Of a stretch of 64,000 nucleotides of DNA, positions 25,990-39,000 are shown in pieces (position 1 is the stretch's first letter; each line of letters starts with the position of its first letter). The stretch is taken from assembly GCF_949628215.1 (NCBI RefSeq), contig NC_134282.1, positions 20,874,723 to 20,938,722 of the forward strand. Reading direction: 5' to 3'. Both the position numbers and the translations under genes were made by a program. The DNA comes from Phalacrocorax aristotelis. Its lineage: Eukaryota > Chordata > Aves > Suliformes > Phalacrocoracidae. The notes under the pieces were generated by a model. It ran no database searches, was not told the origin of the DNA, and saw nothing but the letters and a program-made list of their open reading frames with translations.

Positions 25990-26170
25990 CTCCACGTGGC
26001 GGTATTTCAGCAGGAGCTTCCGCCGGCCCCCCCCGGCCGCGCTGGGGTGCCCGGAGGCGCTGCCCGGCCGCCGCTCCCGGGGCGCCCGGCGGGGCCCGGC
26101 GGCGCCGCAGCTCCCTCTCGCGGCCAAGGCTTGCGCACACACACCCCTCGCCTTCAGAATATAAGGCTCT
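25990..26170. promoter_or_regulatory. Orphan CpG island with E-box and TATA-like element
   Basis: A compact, extremely GC- and CpG-rich block sits about 3.8 kb upstream of the WDFY1 start, inside otherwise AT-rich intergenic DNA. It begins with a CACGTG E-box (25993-25998) and ends with a TATA-like TATAAGG (26160-26166) on the + strand. No recognised gene begins here. It could be a promoter of a non-coding transcript, an enhancer, or the remains of a lost gene's promoter. Confidence 0.55.
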
Positions 26171-29100
26171 TCACTTAAACCAGAGTTGTGGAGCCTTGCG
26201 GAGCCTGAGCAGCACCTCCGAGCTCTCTTACCGAGCCTGCCTGCAGGGGGGGGGAGGCGATGCTCCGAGCTATTCCTTCATCTCAGGCTCTTCCCAGGCG
26301 ACGATGTTGCTCTCCCAGCTATTCGGGGAGGGGCTGTTTCTCCTCCCTGCAAGCACGGACCAGGGCTCCGTTATCCCAAGGCAGGCAGCTTGAGCAAGAA
26401 GCCCTGCGGCAGGGTGCCAGCGGCCAGGATCCTCCCGGGAAAGCCCTTGCCTGCTCGCCCTCCCTGTTCCCCCATGCTGCAGCACTGGGCAGTGTTGCCC
26501 TTCCTTCCCAGGTGCTTGCGGCCCCTGTCACTGCCTTCCCACCAGTGTTGGTCCCCTGCGGGACCGCAGTGTGATGGGGCATGTGGGGAGGGGAGCAGCC
26601 GATCTGGGGGGGGCGTGTCCTTTATCTTCCCATCTTGTTTTCAGGGTCATCTGGTGGCTGACTGTGTGCTAACTATGCCTGGTTTAACTAGGAAAGCTGT
26701 GGAGCAGTAACCTAGCTGATGGCTCTTTGCCTGTTAAAATGGGCTGGAAAGGAAACTCTTCCCCACAACAGAGGCTGGTATGGAGGGTACACTGGCAAAG
26801 AATTGCCTGGGTAAGGTGTGCTCCTGCTCAGGGCAAAGGAGATGAAATGTGCTGTGCCGTGTTCCTCTGGAGAGGCAGAAGCATGAAGAACAAGGGCCAG
26901 CACAAGTAAGGAGCAATACAAATGCAGTCTGCTCAGAGAATGACTTTTATTGACAAAATAATAGCTTTTGCTGGATTTCTGCTGTGGGAGAAGAGCTGAC
27001 ATGATCTAGCCAAAGAAACAGGTCTGCACAGCACCTTTCCAAGCGTTGTGAACACACATGGAAATCCTGCTGCTTCAGTGCAAGGTGCCACACATCTGTG
27101 GCATTATTTACCTGGAACAATATCCCTTAAAACTACACTTACCATCATGGCCTGCTATGGCATGAGTGATTTGTGGAGCACAGGAGGATGGGGAGAAATG
27201 ACAGTGCTGTATTTTGTGACTCTGGGAGGCAATAGGAGGGACGCTGGAGAAAGGGAGGAGGAAGAAGGATTTAGCAAGGAGGACCCAGTAGGTTGTGACT
27301 CTGGAAGTAGAAAAAACAAGGCATTTTCATACCCCCTGCTCCTGCAAAGGAGCTCAGAAAGAGATGGAAGAGCTGGTAGGAGGATGTACCTTTGAACCAA
27401 TACGCATTTCCACCACAGACCCAAGTCAAGGTCAGCAGGATGATGAGTACCAGATGATGAGACCAGAGGGAATGTCTTAGGTGATAAAAAAGGTAGGTTA
27501 AAAAAAATAAGATTAAAAAAAGTTCATAACCGCTAGTCATCAAATAAAGTCTTTGGATAGTTGTACTTGAAAATATTCCCCTGTGGATATGCTGTCCTAT
27601 AGCTGCACGTTCATACAGAGTCCCTGCGGTGAAGTCTCCATATGGGGAGGGCATTTCCTTCCCCTCTCTCCTTCGGGCAGAGCACCAGAATCTCCCTTCT
27701 GACAATTGGCATGAGCTAAGTAGGTCAGGTTTAAAAAGCACAGGAATGGGCTTGTACAAGTCTGAGCAAAAAAAGTGCATTGGGCAACAAGGTGGCTGCT
27801 TGGATAATGAGAGAATTATTAGTTCTGATTATGGCTGCTGGGCTAAGCACTGTATTGCTGTTTGCAAGCACGGCGAAACCTTGCACACCAAACATAGTCA
27901 AGGCCTGAAATACTGTGTTTGAAGGTTTTTAGATCCAGCTGTGCCATGTATTTCACTTATATAATCATTGCCTATTGTCTGTACTGGGCCGATTAGTTAG
28001 ACTAAACCTGGAGTAATATTATTGTCCTGGGTGACCCAGTCAGACTGCCACACACCAGGTACCCCCTTATGAATGGGATTCAGGGCCAGATTCTCACAGC
28101 ATTATAGACTAGCACATTACCCAGTAAACAACTGAGCTTACCCCTGGAGCTTCTGGTAAAGGTGATCCTGGTGTGAGGAACTGGTAAATGATTGCAGCTG
28201 TTCTTGTGCAAGTGTGTGTGTATGCAGCTGGTATCCCTGAGTGCAGCGGGCTGAACAAGCAGCTCTGCTGTCTGCTGGACCTCAGGTCTAGCGCAGGTAT
28301 CAAGTGGTAAAGCACTGGGAGAAACCCCAAAGCTCCCTGTAGGGTACAGCAAGTGTGAGGTCTCTAGATGTGGAGACTGAGAGCCTCAAAAGGAGATAGA
28401 TGTCTAACTCCCCTAGATTCAAAGGGGATTTGGGCACCTCCATCCCTCTGAGGCTCTGGGCTGGGCTCTCCGGGTAGTTCTGCACAGAGGGTCACCTGTT
28501 TGGAAAGACCTGTTTCCTCCGTGCGGTCTCTTCTGACGTCTCCCTCTGAAGCCTGGATAAAGGCTTGCTCAATTCTGGAAGAAGTGAAGGTAGTCAGTCC
28601 GTTGTTACAGGGACTGTTATCTTGCCACTTCATCTCATAGTTGAGCCTCTTCAGAACCATGGGAGACATGAGGTAGTGCAGGTCTGAATTGACTTGCTGC
28701 TTGGTTTGATTGTGATGGTGCTACAAACAGGGTGATGGAAAAAATTGGTTGAGGAAGCCTAAGAAATAGAGAGAAAAAAACCAGGTTGTGAGTTTAGGAA
28801 CTGGACCAAGAGAGGAACGCTGGAGAAAAAGCACCGTGACATAGGCCAGAGCTGAATGAGTGAGGGGTGGGCAGAATTCGGGGGGAGGAAGGTGGACTCC
28901 GGAAATACAGAGGAAAGCTTAGGAAACAGGGAAAAGCTGAGTGCAAAGCAGAGTGTATTTAGCCACAAGTATTTTAAAAACTTGAAGCTGAACCCATTCT
29001 TCCTGAGTCTGTTTCCTTTGCTGTCCAGCAAATATCTGGGAAACCCAGTAAGGCAGATAAAATTCCTCTCTTGGGGCAGGTCAGGGGAAAGAAAATTGCT

Positions 29101-29380
29101 GTCTGCTGCCCTCCTCCAGGAGCTGCTGCCACAGTAGCTACCGAAGGAACCGCACGGAGGGGAGGAATTCTGCTGCTGATTAACCAAATAGGCGGACAAT
29201 ATTCACATGCATGGGACAGGAAGACAATACCCAGCACAATCCAGCTGCTTGAGAACTTAAAGGATAAAGGCTTACAGCTGCTTCTAGTTTAAAAGGCACA
29301 AAGAAACGAGCTAATATATTTCCCATGACTACACATCCTTCCTCAGTTCATACCCTTCCCTTAATTACTCCAGGGGGAAT
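26171..29380. other. Intergenic region upstream of WDFY1
   Basis: Moderately GC-rich at the left, then AT-rich. No reading frame resembles a known protein. The longest minus-strand frames (27271-27780 and 28759-29199) have no domain pattern I know and look like chance frames. Confidence 0.55.
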
Positions 29381-29890
29381 CTCCGTTGCTTCGCTGCCGT
29401 AGGGGGCCCCCGGCCAGCCGTGGGTAGTGAGCGGCGGGCTCCTCGGGGCCCCGGGGAAACGGCAATAACTGTATTTAACAGCAGCCCTTCTCCTGACTTC
29501 CGTGGGGTACGTACAGGAGAGCGTAGCGAGCCCCACGGAAACAGTGTTTGAGCCCAAGGCTGCCGCCTTCTCCTCGGGGAAGCCACAGCCCTCCTGGAGG
29601 CGGCACCTCCAGGCCGAGCAGGCTGAGGCACGGCGCCGGCAGTCCCTGCCCTGAGCCAGACTGTGCTTTCTCGCTCTTCCACCGGATACGGCCCGCGGCT
29701 CCTCTATTCTAGAGAATACGCCCGCTACCGGCCCGCCCTACACCAGAGATGACAACGGCGCGCGGCCAGCGTTGCGCCGCTACACGGGGCAGCTCGGCCC
29801 GGCGGGGCGGTGCCGCTACACGCAGCGTTACGGCGGGCGGCGGGCTTCCCCCACGCCATCAGCTGACGGGTGGCGGGCCGGGCCGGCGGC

Positions 29891-29901
29891 AAGATGGCGG
29901 C
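29891..29901 (+). promoter_or_regulatory. WDFY1: YY1 site overlapping the WDFY1 start codon
   Basis: AAGATGGCGGC is the full downstream-type YY1 motif, with its ATG forming the translation start at 29894. Many TATA-less promoters carry YY1 at this place, where it positions initiation and also supplies a good start context. Confidence 0.7.
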
Positions 29902-30030
29902 CGAGATCCACTCGCGGCCGCAGAGCAGCCGGCCCGTCCTCCTCAGCAAGGTCGAGGGGCACCAGGACGTGGTGAGCGCCGCGCTCCTCATCCCCAAGGA
30001 GGACGGGGTCATCACGGCCAGCGAGGACAG
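29894..30030 (+). CDS. WDFY1: WDFY1 exon 1 coding part (residues 1-45)
   Basis: Begins [19 protein letters not shown] and ends ITASED, with Arg46 completed in exon 2. The donor is GTACGC. Confidence 0.95.
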
Positions 30031-33000
30031 GTACGCGGAGGCCGCGGCGCGGCCCCTCAGGGCCCGCTCCCCTCCCTCGGCGGTCTCGCTCCCGCTGGGG
30101 CTGGGGCTGGGGCTGAGTCCCCGGCCCCGGAGCCCCCGGAGCCGCGCGGGCGGCGCGGTCCCGCGGCGGGCGCTGGCCGAGCAGAGGCAGCGCGGTGCCG
30201 GGGCGAGCTGCGGGGGGAAGGAAGATTTTTACGCTCTAACTTTGCCAGGAGCGCGCAGCCGTGACTCCTTGCCTGGAGCCGTGAGGAAATAACCGAAGCT
30301 GCAGTTGGAGGGAGGAAAATAACATGAGCCGAGTTCCTGTCCTGGGAGGGAGGCACCGGCTGGGCCGAGCCCGCACGGCCGCGGGTGGGAGCGGGCTGGG
30401 GGCGCCCCGCTGGCAGCGTTTCCCTGCCGATGGAAGAAGCTGTTGTCCTTCACGCGTACTTTCAGCCCCTGCGAAGTAAATGGAAAAGTACAGCTGACTT
30501 CTGCAGTGGTTATGAGCAGAACCAAAAATGTGGGAATGTGTTTGCCTTTAGCTGTGCTGGCTTACTCACTTGTAGGTACATTGCTGCTTCCTGTCGGGAG
30601 AGTTGGAGCTGCTTCCCCTGCCTGTCAGGAGAGCTGTGTCAGTCGAAACAAGCCCCTTCTGATGGCTCAGCCTGAAGGTCTCAAACCTGCTTCGTTCTGG
30701 CTGAAAGAGTCCAGGGAGTGAGTTGGCAGATCTGAGGGGAGAGGTGGTGATGAGCTGCTGAGGACGGTGGTTTCTGCTTGGAAGGGAAAATGCCTTCAGG
30801 GTCTAACCCCGATCCTCTCTGCTGGCTTAGGTACCATGTGAAATATCTGTCACAAAAACTGGTAATGTCATCAAGCAGTTATTCAGATGAAACAAAAATG
30901 GATGTGAGGAAGCAAATAGCACAGAGGGGTGAGGGGTCTGCACTGTAATGGTGAAAGCTAGAATTCCCCCTGTGCTATGTGGAAAGTGAGGAGGGGTAGG
31001 AAATGCTTCCTAAGAGCGCCTGTCCGGAAACCACGGCAGTGTTTGGAAGGAGCAAGTTAAAGTACGAAAGTACGTTCTTTGACATGTAGCTTGGTGGAGG
31101 GATAGTTCTACGGTTATAATGCAAAACTTCAAAACTTAATTTGTGTTAGTTTTTGCATGAATTCTCATCTAAAAAGCCTGACCTTGTGAGAAACAGTAGG
31201 GTATGAGGGCTGAAAAATCAGTAGAGCTATGGTATTACCTGAAGTGGTAAACTAGTTTTTCTGGCATCTATTTTTAGGTCAAAAAGAGCAAACAGACCAG
31301 CTAGCAACAGCACCTGCTAACTTTATAGGTTTGAACTTCATGATAAATTTGTGTAGCTTGCCTTACTATGGGAGTTTCCTTAGATCTTTAAACTTTCAGG
31401 AACTGTTGCACTATATTGCCTCTGATCTGGGATACCTCCTACAGTACATCAAAGCCTACTCACTCACATATCCTTCATCTACAGTTTAACATGTTATCAA
31501 ACTTACTGCTCTCCTATTTGTTCACTAAAAATGGGGTGTAGGCGTTAATACTGTATAGCTGAATATGCTGCTAGAAGCAAGCGAAGTCCACAGTTCAAGA
31601 AGCAAAAGAGCTGCTGTGTACACCAAAAGAGTAAAGCCAAAGTATTTTTTATTACATCTTAATACAGCTAAGGCTGTCAAGTATTTCATAATAACAAGTC
31701 AGAGGAATGTGTTTACAAGTTAAGGAGTGAGGAAAACATCAGTGCACAAGCATTCTCCAGGAGCATTGTAGATTATCCTCTCATTAGAGGAGCTGTCGTT
31801 CTATTTTAAATTATATTTCCTAGAATGATAAGTAATGGTTCTATTTTTGAGGGTAGAAAAGATGCTATAGCAGAACTGTGAATACCAATAAAAATCTAGC
31901 TCTTTTTTTTTAAGTTTTAAGCCAAAAAAGGAAGGAAGAATACCTGCAGGGGTTAGGTAGTTAATTTTCCCAATCTGGTTTTTTTTTGGCAGGGTACTTT
32001 CTCTCTGTGAAGCTTTCTCAGAACTTACCTAGAAAGGATGATTAACTCTGTGTCCCTGTGGGCATCTTGCCTGACCCTGGCTCCAAGACAATGTTTGGAA
32101 TTGTTGTAGCGTGTCCCTCAGCCTGGGCAGCCACCTCGGGTGTCAGCTGTGAGTTAGCCGTCTGCTCGAGGCTGGCTTGTGTTTTCTTGGAGCTGAGATA
32201 GGCCAGTGTGGGCTGCACAGATCTGTGATACAATCAAATCTCTGGACTTAGCCATATTATCCTTGTTCTCAGCAGACAAATAGCTAAGGCAAGATGAGTG
32301 TTTCTCAGCTGTAGTTGGGGATGCTGAGGGATGATAAGCTAGTGCACAAGACTCTAATTGCAAGATGAAGGTATTACATTTACCACAGGCTAACAGGATC
32401 TCTAGAGTCGTTAGCATATCTGAATGCTGGTGTTCTGTGACCATCAGCAGCTGCTATTACATTGGAACCGCTGCTTAAATTGCGGCATTAGGGTTTTTTT
32501 CCAGTTATGAAACCTAAATATTGGTCAAAACTGATGTTTTAACCAGCAGAAATTCGATAAAAAGCATCAACTGCAAACTGTCCTTGAGCTTGCATTGCAC
32601 TGTGGTTAAGCCAGATTCCTAATGCTGTTTTGGGAACACAGTCAACAGCAGTCTGAATACTTCTGGTTTATTTTGACTACCAGAAAAATGCAGTCTTCTG
32701 CTCTAGCTAGGAAAACAATGGTGAGTGACTGCTTTCAGCTAGGAAGGCAATTGTTAGTGGTTTGAAGGTGTTAGGAAGATGTAGCTCTTGGAAGAGGGCT
32801 AGTGTAGCTGCATAGTACTTGCAGCAGTGCTGTATTGTAACAAGTTTGGACTTCTCTGCTAATCTTTCATTGCTGCTTTCTCCCTGATGTATGTGCATTT
32901 GGCTTTTAGAGGGCAGCTTATGTGGCATGAGCACAAATGCTGTTGGAATGCTGAAGGATTTTCTCTGTTCCCAAACCCCAGATTTTTTTCTCCAGCACTG

Positions 33001-36000
33001 TTGGGTGCTTACTCACTCTGTAAAAGAAACAGCAATTGAGAACAGTCAAAATCCTTAAAACTGGTAAGACCACACTCAGTGTTGCTTAAAGATGGCTTTT
33101 GCGTGTGTTTCTTTATATTTCTTTAAAAAAAAAAAAAAACACTCGCCAAATAAACCCGTTTGAAGTACTCTTCTATAAATATGCATGCTTTCCAGCGGAA
33201 AGCACCTTCTGGTTCAATACTCAATGTTAGAGAAGTTTGGGGGTCTTTTTTAATCTTGTTTTACTACTTCCTGCTGCTTTCAGATATCTGACTCTACTGT
33301 AATTTAAAAAGTACGTATATATCTCTGGGTATTCCTTAATGAGTTTTGACATTTTTACATCCTTACTGAGACTGCTGCCAAACCAACCTGTGTCTTTCTA
33401 GGCCTTTAAAAGGGAATGCTGAAGGAAAGGTGAGTGGTAGCCAGCTCTTCTCAGGTACTGAGCACAGGCCTCTTCATTAAATAAAGACCAAGTTTGAGAA
33501 GAGTGCTAAAGACTGTAGGGTTGATGTGGTGGTTCATAATAAAACAATTTCATGGTAGAAGGAGGCTGTGGAAGGACTTCTCTAGCCCTTTAAGTTAGAA
33601 CAGGTATTTCATGAATTAATTTGTCCTAACAAAAGGAGATGCACCACAACAACAGGTCTACAGAAGAGAGAATCGAGGAGAAGTGGGATTTTGGCACAGG
33701 TTATTTTCGGAATACTGTGAAACAATATCTCCAAATCTTGCTCAGTCAGAGCTTTGTATAATTAGATATAAAGCTGTCTGACAGCTTATCTTTGCAAGTA
33801 TGAGGCTAGTGAAGTCTGAATTGTACTTAAAGCAAAATAAGAAGCTTTCAGAAGTTAATTTTGATAACTCTTGCAGCTGTTTGGTCAGGCTCTCAACTTT
33901 GGTGAGGGACTGTGTTATTGATGATCAATGCACAAATTATACTTCCAGAAAATAATTTGCTTAGAAAAAGCAAAGCTTTGCTTCCTTTAGATTAATTCCT
34001 AGTTTAGTATAATCAACAAGAATACTGAGATGAAACAAAGCCTACTTTGGGAAAATCAGCAATGCATGATCTGGGTCTCTGTGATAACTCCTAGTCGTTT
34101 TATATCAAAAATATTTACATGGTTTTAGTCAAAAGTGGGTGAAATTAGTAAAGGTGAAAGCTACCGTCTGACATGTTCAGAACAGTTTGAATATGATTGA
34201 GCTGCTTTAAAAAGTGGATTAAAAAGCCATTTAATGCATAGGTGCTAACCCATGCTGCTGCTGGCATTTGCATCATAAAAACGAGTTGGAAGTATTGTTT
34301 GTTTTGTTTTCTCATGTTACCAAGGAATAGAAACTGCTCTTCTGAAGTGTTCACTCTCTGACCGTGAGGCAGGGTGTCGATTATTGTAAGGAGGAAGTGA
34401 TAGCTTTTAAGAGACACTCCTAATGCGAAGTATTTTATGGACTGGAGTAATGTGCATTTGCCACTGAACTGGTAGAAAAGTCACTCGTTTGAAAAGCTGA
34501 AAATCGTTGCTTTGAGGCAGTGTGTACTCAGCTGTATTAATTTCAAGTTTTAGGAAAAGAAAGTACCTTAAGGGTGGGCGTTTTCTGCTTTATTTTTTAA
34601 TGGTCTTGTTAAAAAAAAGCCCTAAATGGATTACAAAATTAGAATGCTACCTTTATATCTTCAACCTGAAGAGTTCTAGTCCTGACGCAAGATACCAGTC
34701 CCCTCCTGTGCTCCTTCTGTTAAATTCTTACTGGCAGTCCTATCTGATGTTTAGCAAATCTATCCCCTAGGTTTTTTTCTAAAAAATTCTAAATACCAGG
34801 CCTTCTTTTAGCTAAAAGTAAATAGAACAACTCATCTCAATGAAGTCTCTTGACAGTGTTTCCAGGTACACACATTTACAGATCACTTAGGTTTACATTT
34901 AGGAATGAGGAAGTTGGATTTAAACAGTAACAAGAAGGCAAACAATGGCTTGGAGAGGAAATTTCAAGTAGACTTAAAATAACCTTAACACTGTCTACAT
35001 GCGTGCTCTTAAATTCTTGATGTAGATTCCCTTCAAATGTGCCAGTTGTAGGAATGTTTTTAACTGACAGTAAATTTCCACTTCCTTGCTGATTCTCTTA
35101 TATCCCTCCCCCCAGGGTTTGAACAGTCATGAGAGTGATATAATGCTAAATGTTCCCAAGACCATTTTTTCTTCCTTTCCAAGGCCTGATTCTGGAAGGT
35201 TACAAAATAAAACCAATTTTATAAAGAGCCTTAGCATGCTGTCCAAGTTGCCTCGTCAACTTCTTTCAATTCCTGTTTGACTGGCTAATCAATCCTGTTC
35301 ATATTTAGGCCAGAGGAGCAGTTGCTTGTCCTTTGCATTTGTACATGAGGGAGTAGAGGCATGGCTTAGAGGAAATACTACTGAACTAGATATAGTGTCC
35401 TTTATGGATCCATACATCAGTATTTGGGGATGGAGATGTCAGTAATGTGCTGGTCTGGAGGATGAGATGCTTCTGTTACTAATATTCAGTATCTGGCTTG
35501 CTGAAGGATGAGTTGCACAGAGAAGCTGTAAAAATTCATAAGTTCAGACTTCTGTAATGGAATGATTTACAATTCTTTTTTTTAATACATCAAACACTTA
35601 ATCTGCTATAAAACAAGCTGTGGTTTGCTCTGCAAAGCTGGGAAGTTCCTGTAACTTGAATTTGACTTAAATCAGCCAGAGCAAGGAGAAGGAGTTAAAA
35701 GTGATGCAGTATATAGCAATTTCTGAGGCAAGCTGAAATAGTATTTCCCTTTTGTTCTTATTGAAACTCAGTGTGTAGTTTTGAAGAAAACTCAGAATTC
35801 AAAGGTGGCTATTCTTAGTACTATTGTTCTTGTTATGAGTACTACTGGAGTGCTATTATTTCTATTACGTTGTTCCTCTAACTATTATGTTTGAGTAGCA
35901 CAAAAGCTAAGAGGTTTGGGGCTGATGTATAAGTAATGAACTGGTTCAGATGCAAGGGGTAATGCACTTAGAACTGTCTTCTCCCTGCTCTTCCCATGGC

Positions 36001-39000
36001 ACAGAACAATACGAGTATGGCTGAAGAGAGACAGTGGACAATACTGGCCCAGCATCTATCACACCATGTCATGTAAGTACAGTGCTAGAGGTGGTTAAGT
36101 GATGGCCAAGCATAGCATGGGTTTTGTACCTGTGCCATGTGTGGGAATATGTCCTTCCCATTTCTCCAAGTGCTGGATTCACCTAACAATCTTGGGAACT
36201 TTGCAGCAACTCTAGCTCAGACTTTAATTTGAAACTAGCTGCATAGTGGGTGAGATCTAAGGTAGTGTTCTGTCAGAATGAGATCTTTCACCAGGTAAAT
36301 CACTGTGGGGATCTGCAGCTGTAGATGTCTCAAATGCTGGCAAATAACTCATCTGCTGAATAAGTGAGCTTTTCAAACCACTAGCTGAAAGTTCAGACAC
36401 AAGAATATTCTCTGCTTTCCAAGGTGCAATACCGGCTAGCAGCTTCAGTGTTGAGTAGATCCTGAGTGTCAGTGTGCTTTTTTGACCTTGAAACATCACT
36501 CAGCCTGGGTGCTTTGCTGTAACTTCTTTAATGTAGAGTTGCTACCTAGACACATACAACATATAAAAAGGAGGAATACAATGACAAAAAAACCCAGCAT
36601 ACAAACAGAGGATAGTCTTTGGAATGACAATTTCTGAAGTAATTTGTATATAAATGTTAAATGAAGACCATATAATTGGACTCCTTGATGTTCTGTGTCT
36701 CTTCAGCTGCAGGCTGAGTAGCCTAGAATCTAGATTAGAAATGCCAGCTGTAACTTTTTTTTTCGTAACAGTTGATCTAAATTACAGTTGCTCCATTTAT
36801 CAATTTTCTAAATAGACTATTGAGATTGTGCTCTAAAAAGGTATATCCAAAATAAGATGTGCCTGTGGGTAGTTCCAAGGGATGGACTTGTCCTTATGCA
36901 GTATGAGCACTGTAATATTTCAGACTGTCCTGTCTGGCTTCAAAATTCTAAACACACCTTCAAGGCCACATTTTCTGAGGGTCTTGGAGGAGAAGGTATT
37001 AGCTTAGAACACTGTATCTCTCTTGTCCTTGTAATTTGCAAGTTTAATGAGGATGTTCTACAGTGAATTTTTTTTGCAAAATTTTTATTAGGACACTTTA
37101 TAATTTTGGTGTCATTGCTTTTCACATCTATTTTAGCTCTTAATTTAAAAAGGGAATGGGTCTTTAGAGGTTTTCTGCTAAAAGAGGTTGTATGCAATCT
37201 CAACAACATAAGTCTCAAAGTTACAGATGTTGAGACATGATTCCATATGAAGTTGACATGCAATTACATATTTCTGTCTAGCACTTTAGTGATACAGTCC
37301 TCAAATCTAAATAATGAAATATTGCTCTTGTATACAACTTGGCTCCATTTGAAATAATTTTAGCGAGCTCAAGTCCCTAAGTGCAACCAGCTGCACATGC
37401 TGCTGTTGCTAGCTAGGCTTTCAGCCTCTACAAAATTCCTCTTACTGAGTTGCACCTTGTGGCAGGAAGTCACATTTGCATATTGTTCCCAGAGGTATAT
37501 CTGAGTTACTGTAGTAGCGTACCTTTCAACGTCTTCATATATGGGAATTTAACTGTTTTACCAAGGGATGCTATCTATGCAGGCTAATTTCTATCAAGCT
37601 ACTTAATCTTAAACAGTTTTTGTCCTGAGTGAAATAATTGGTTTTATTAAAAAGTCATGTGTATCCTAATACCTCTGTTTCAATAACTGTAATGTGCTTG
37701 TATTTTTTGACAGCACCATGTTCAGCCATGGCCTATCATCATGACAGCAGACGAATATTTGTAGGCCAGGATAATGGAGCTATCATGGTAAGTTGCTGTG
37801 ACTTTTTTTCAGAATGTAGATTAGAATTGCTTAGATTGTCTGTGAGCATCAGGTATTGCTGGGAGCTGATAATTTGGGTTTTTTCCCCTTGTTGGAATGC
37901 GGCTATTACTAAATGGCTGAACTTCTTGGCAGTTCACCTGAGATGTACGTGGGAGGACTGCAAATAAACACAGGTGGTTCTGGCCAGATGTGAGCCAGCT
38001 AGCCTCAAAAAGTCATTGAGCCAATACAGCAGTGGACCCAAACAATTACACTTTGTCAAGAAATTACTTTGAGTATGTTAAGCTGGGCAGAGTGCCATTG
38101 CAGTGCACTAACAGGAGTTGCAAACTGCATCTGGCCAGAAGTGTGTATCTGCTTGTATCTTGCCATGCACGTGTTGCTGGATTTTCTTGCTGCAGGTCTT
38201 TTTATGATGTGGAAATTTCAGCACTAGCTCTAAAATTACAAGAGGCAGGGGTGGTTTCTTTACTTTCTGGGAAGTCTTCCTCTGTCTTTCTATACTCTTG
38301 CTGTAATTGCTCTCCTTCTCCGGGAGAGAAGATACATATGGCAGAACAGAAAGTGGGTCTGTATTCTTCCCCTCTTTTCTTGGCAAAGGAGGGGAATCTC
38401 ATGACTCTCAGATGCTTTAATGGTCGTCTTCCTCTATGAAAATAAGGTCAAAATAATAACTGTCCTATAAGGAGCCAAGATATTGCATGAGTGTCATAAA
38501 CAGTGATTCTACTGATAACTACTGTGAATAGCCTACACAGAACTACATAGAATAGTGATTCTAATGATAACTACATGGAATTGTAAGCTGAGACTTTTCA
38601 GTAAGCTTAAAGGATCGAATAGAGAGTACTCCCACTTAAATCTGTCCATTACGAAGTCTTGGATACTTAAAATCCTGAATACTACAACATACCGTTTTGT
38701 TTGTTGCTGCTAGGGACAGGTGATATCTTATCTCTTCTTATAATCTCCCTTAAGCAAACTTCGTTCTGAAAGGATGCTCCCTGTTGAAAATGTAGTTTGC
38801 TAATAATCTTAATTATGTGTCATTGCGTGTCATTGTGCTATGTTCCAGCCTGAAGAACTGCTAGTTTTCAGTGAGACATATTGCTGCTATGCAGATTTTG
38901 GCCTGTGAGGTTACTGCTCTTTGGATATCAATATTGCTGATGTCACTGTGGTATCTTTTCTAACTGTTCCACTTTGCTTTTAGGAGTTTCATATTTCAGA

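Larger units (their letters stand above)
29381..30260. promoter_or_regulatory. WDFY1: CpG island promoter of WDFY1
   Basis: A GC- and CpG-rich block surrounds the WDFY1 start codon. No TATA box lies at a usable distance. It has an Sp1/KLF-type GGGGCGG (29804-29810) and a consensus YY1 word AAGATGGCGGC (29891-29901) overlapping the ATG. The pattern fits a TATA-less, dispersed, housekeeping-type promoter. The transcription start is not determined. Confidence 0.8.

Noticed and set aside
27271-27780. 169-codon minus-strand frame with hydrophobic stretches
   Set aside because: I compared it with MRPL44 and other expected genes and saw no resemblance. There is no promoter or splice context, so it is probably a chance frame.
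28759-29199. 146-codon minus-strand frame
   Set aside because: Ser/Phe/Leu-rich low-information translation with no known motif and no supporting signals.
30097-30115. (CTGGGG)3 repeat as a G-quadruplex
   Set aside because: Only three G4 tracts are present; a fourth tract of three or more G is missing at a usable distance.
29749-30264. 171-codon frame over the WDFY1 promoter and exon 1
   Set aside because: It is in a different frame from the true WDFY1 start, has GC-driven composition, and shows no recognisable domain.
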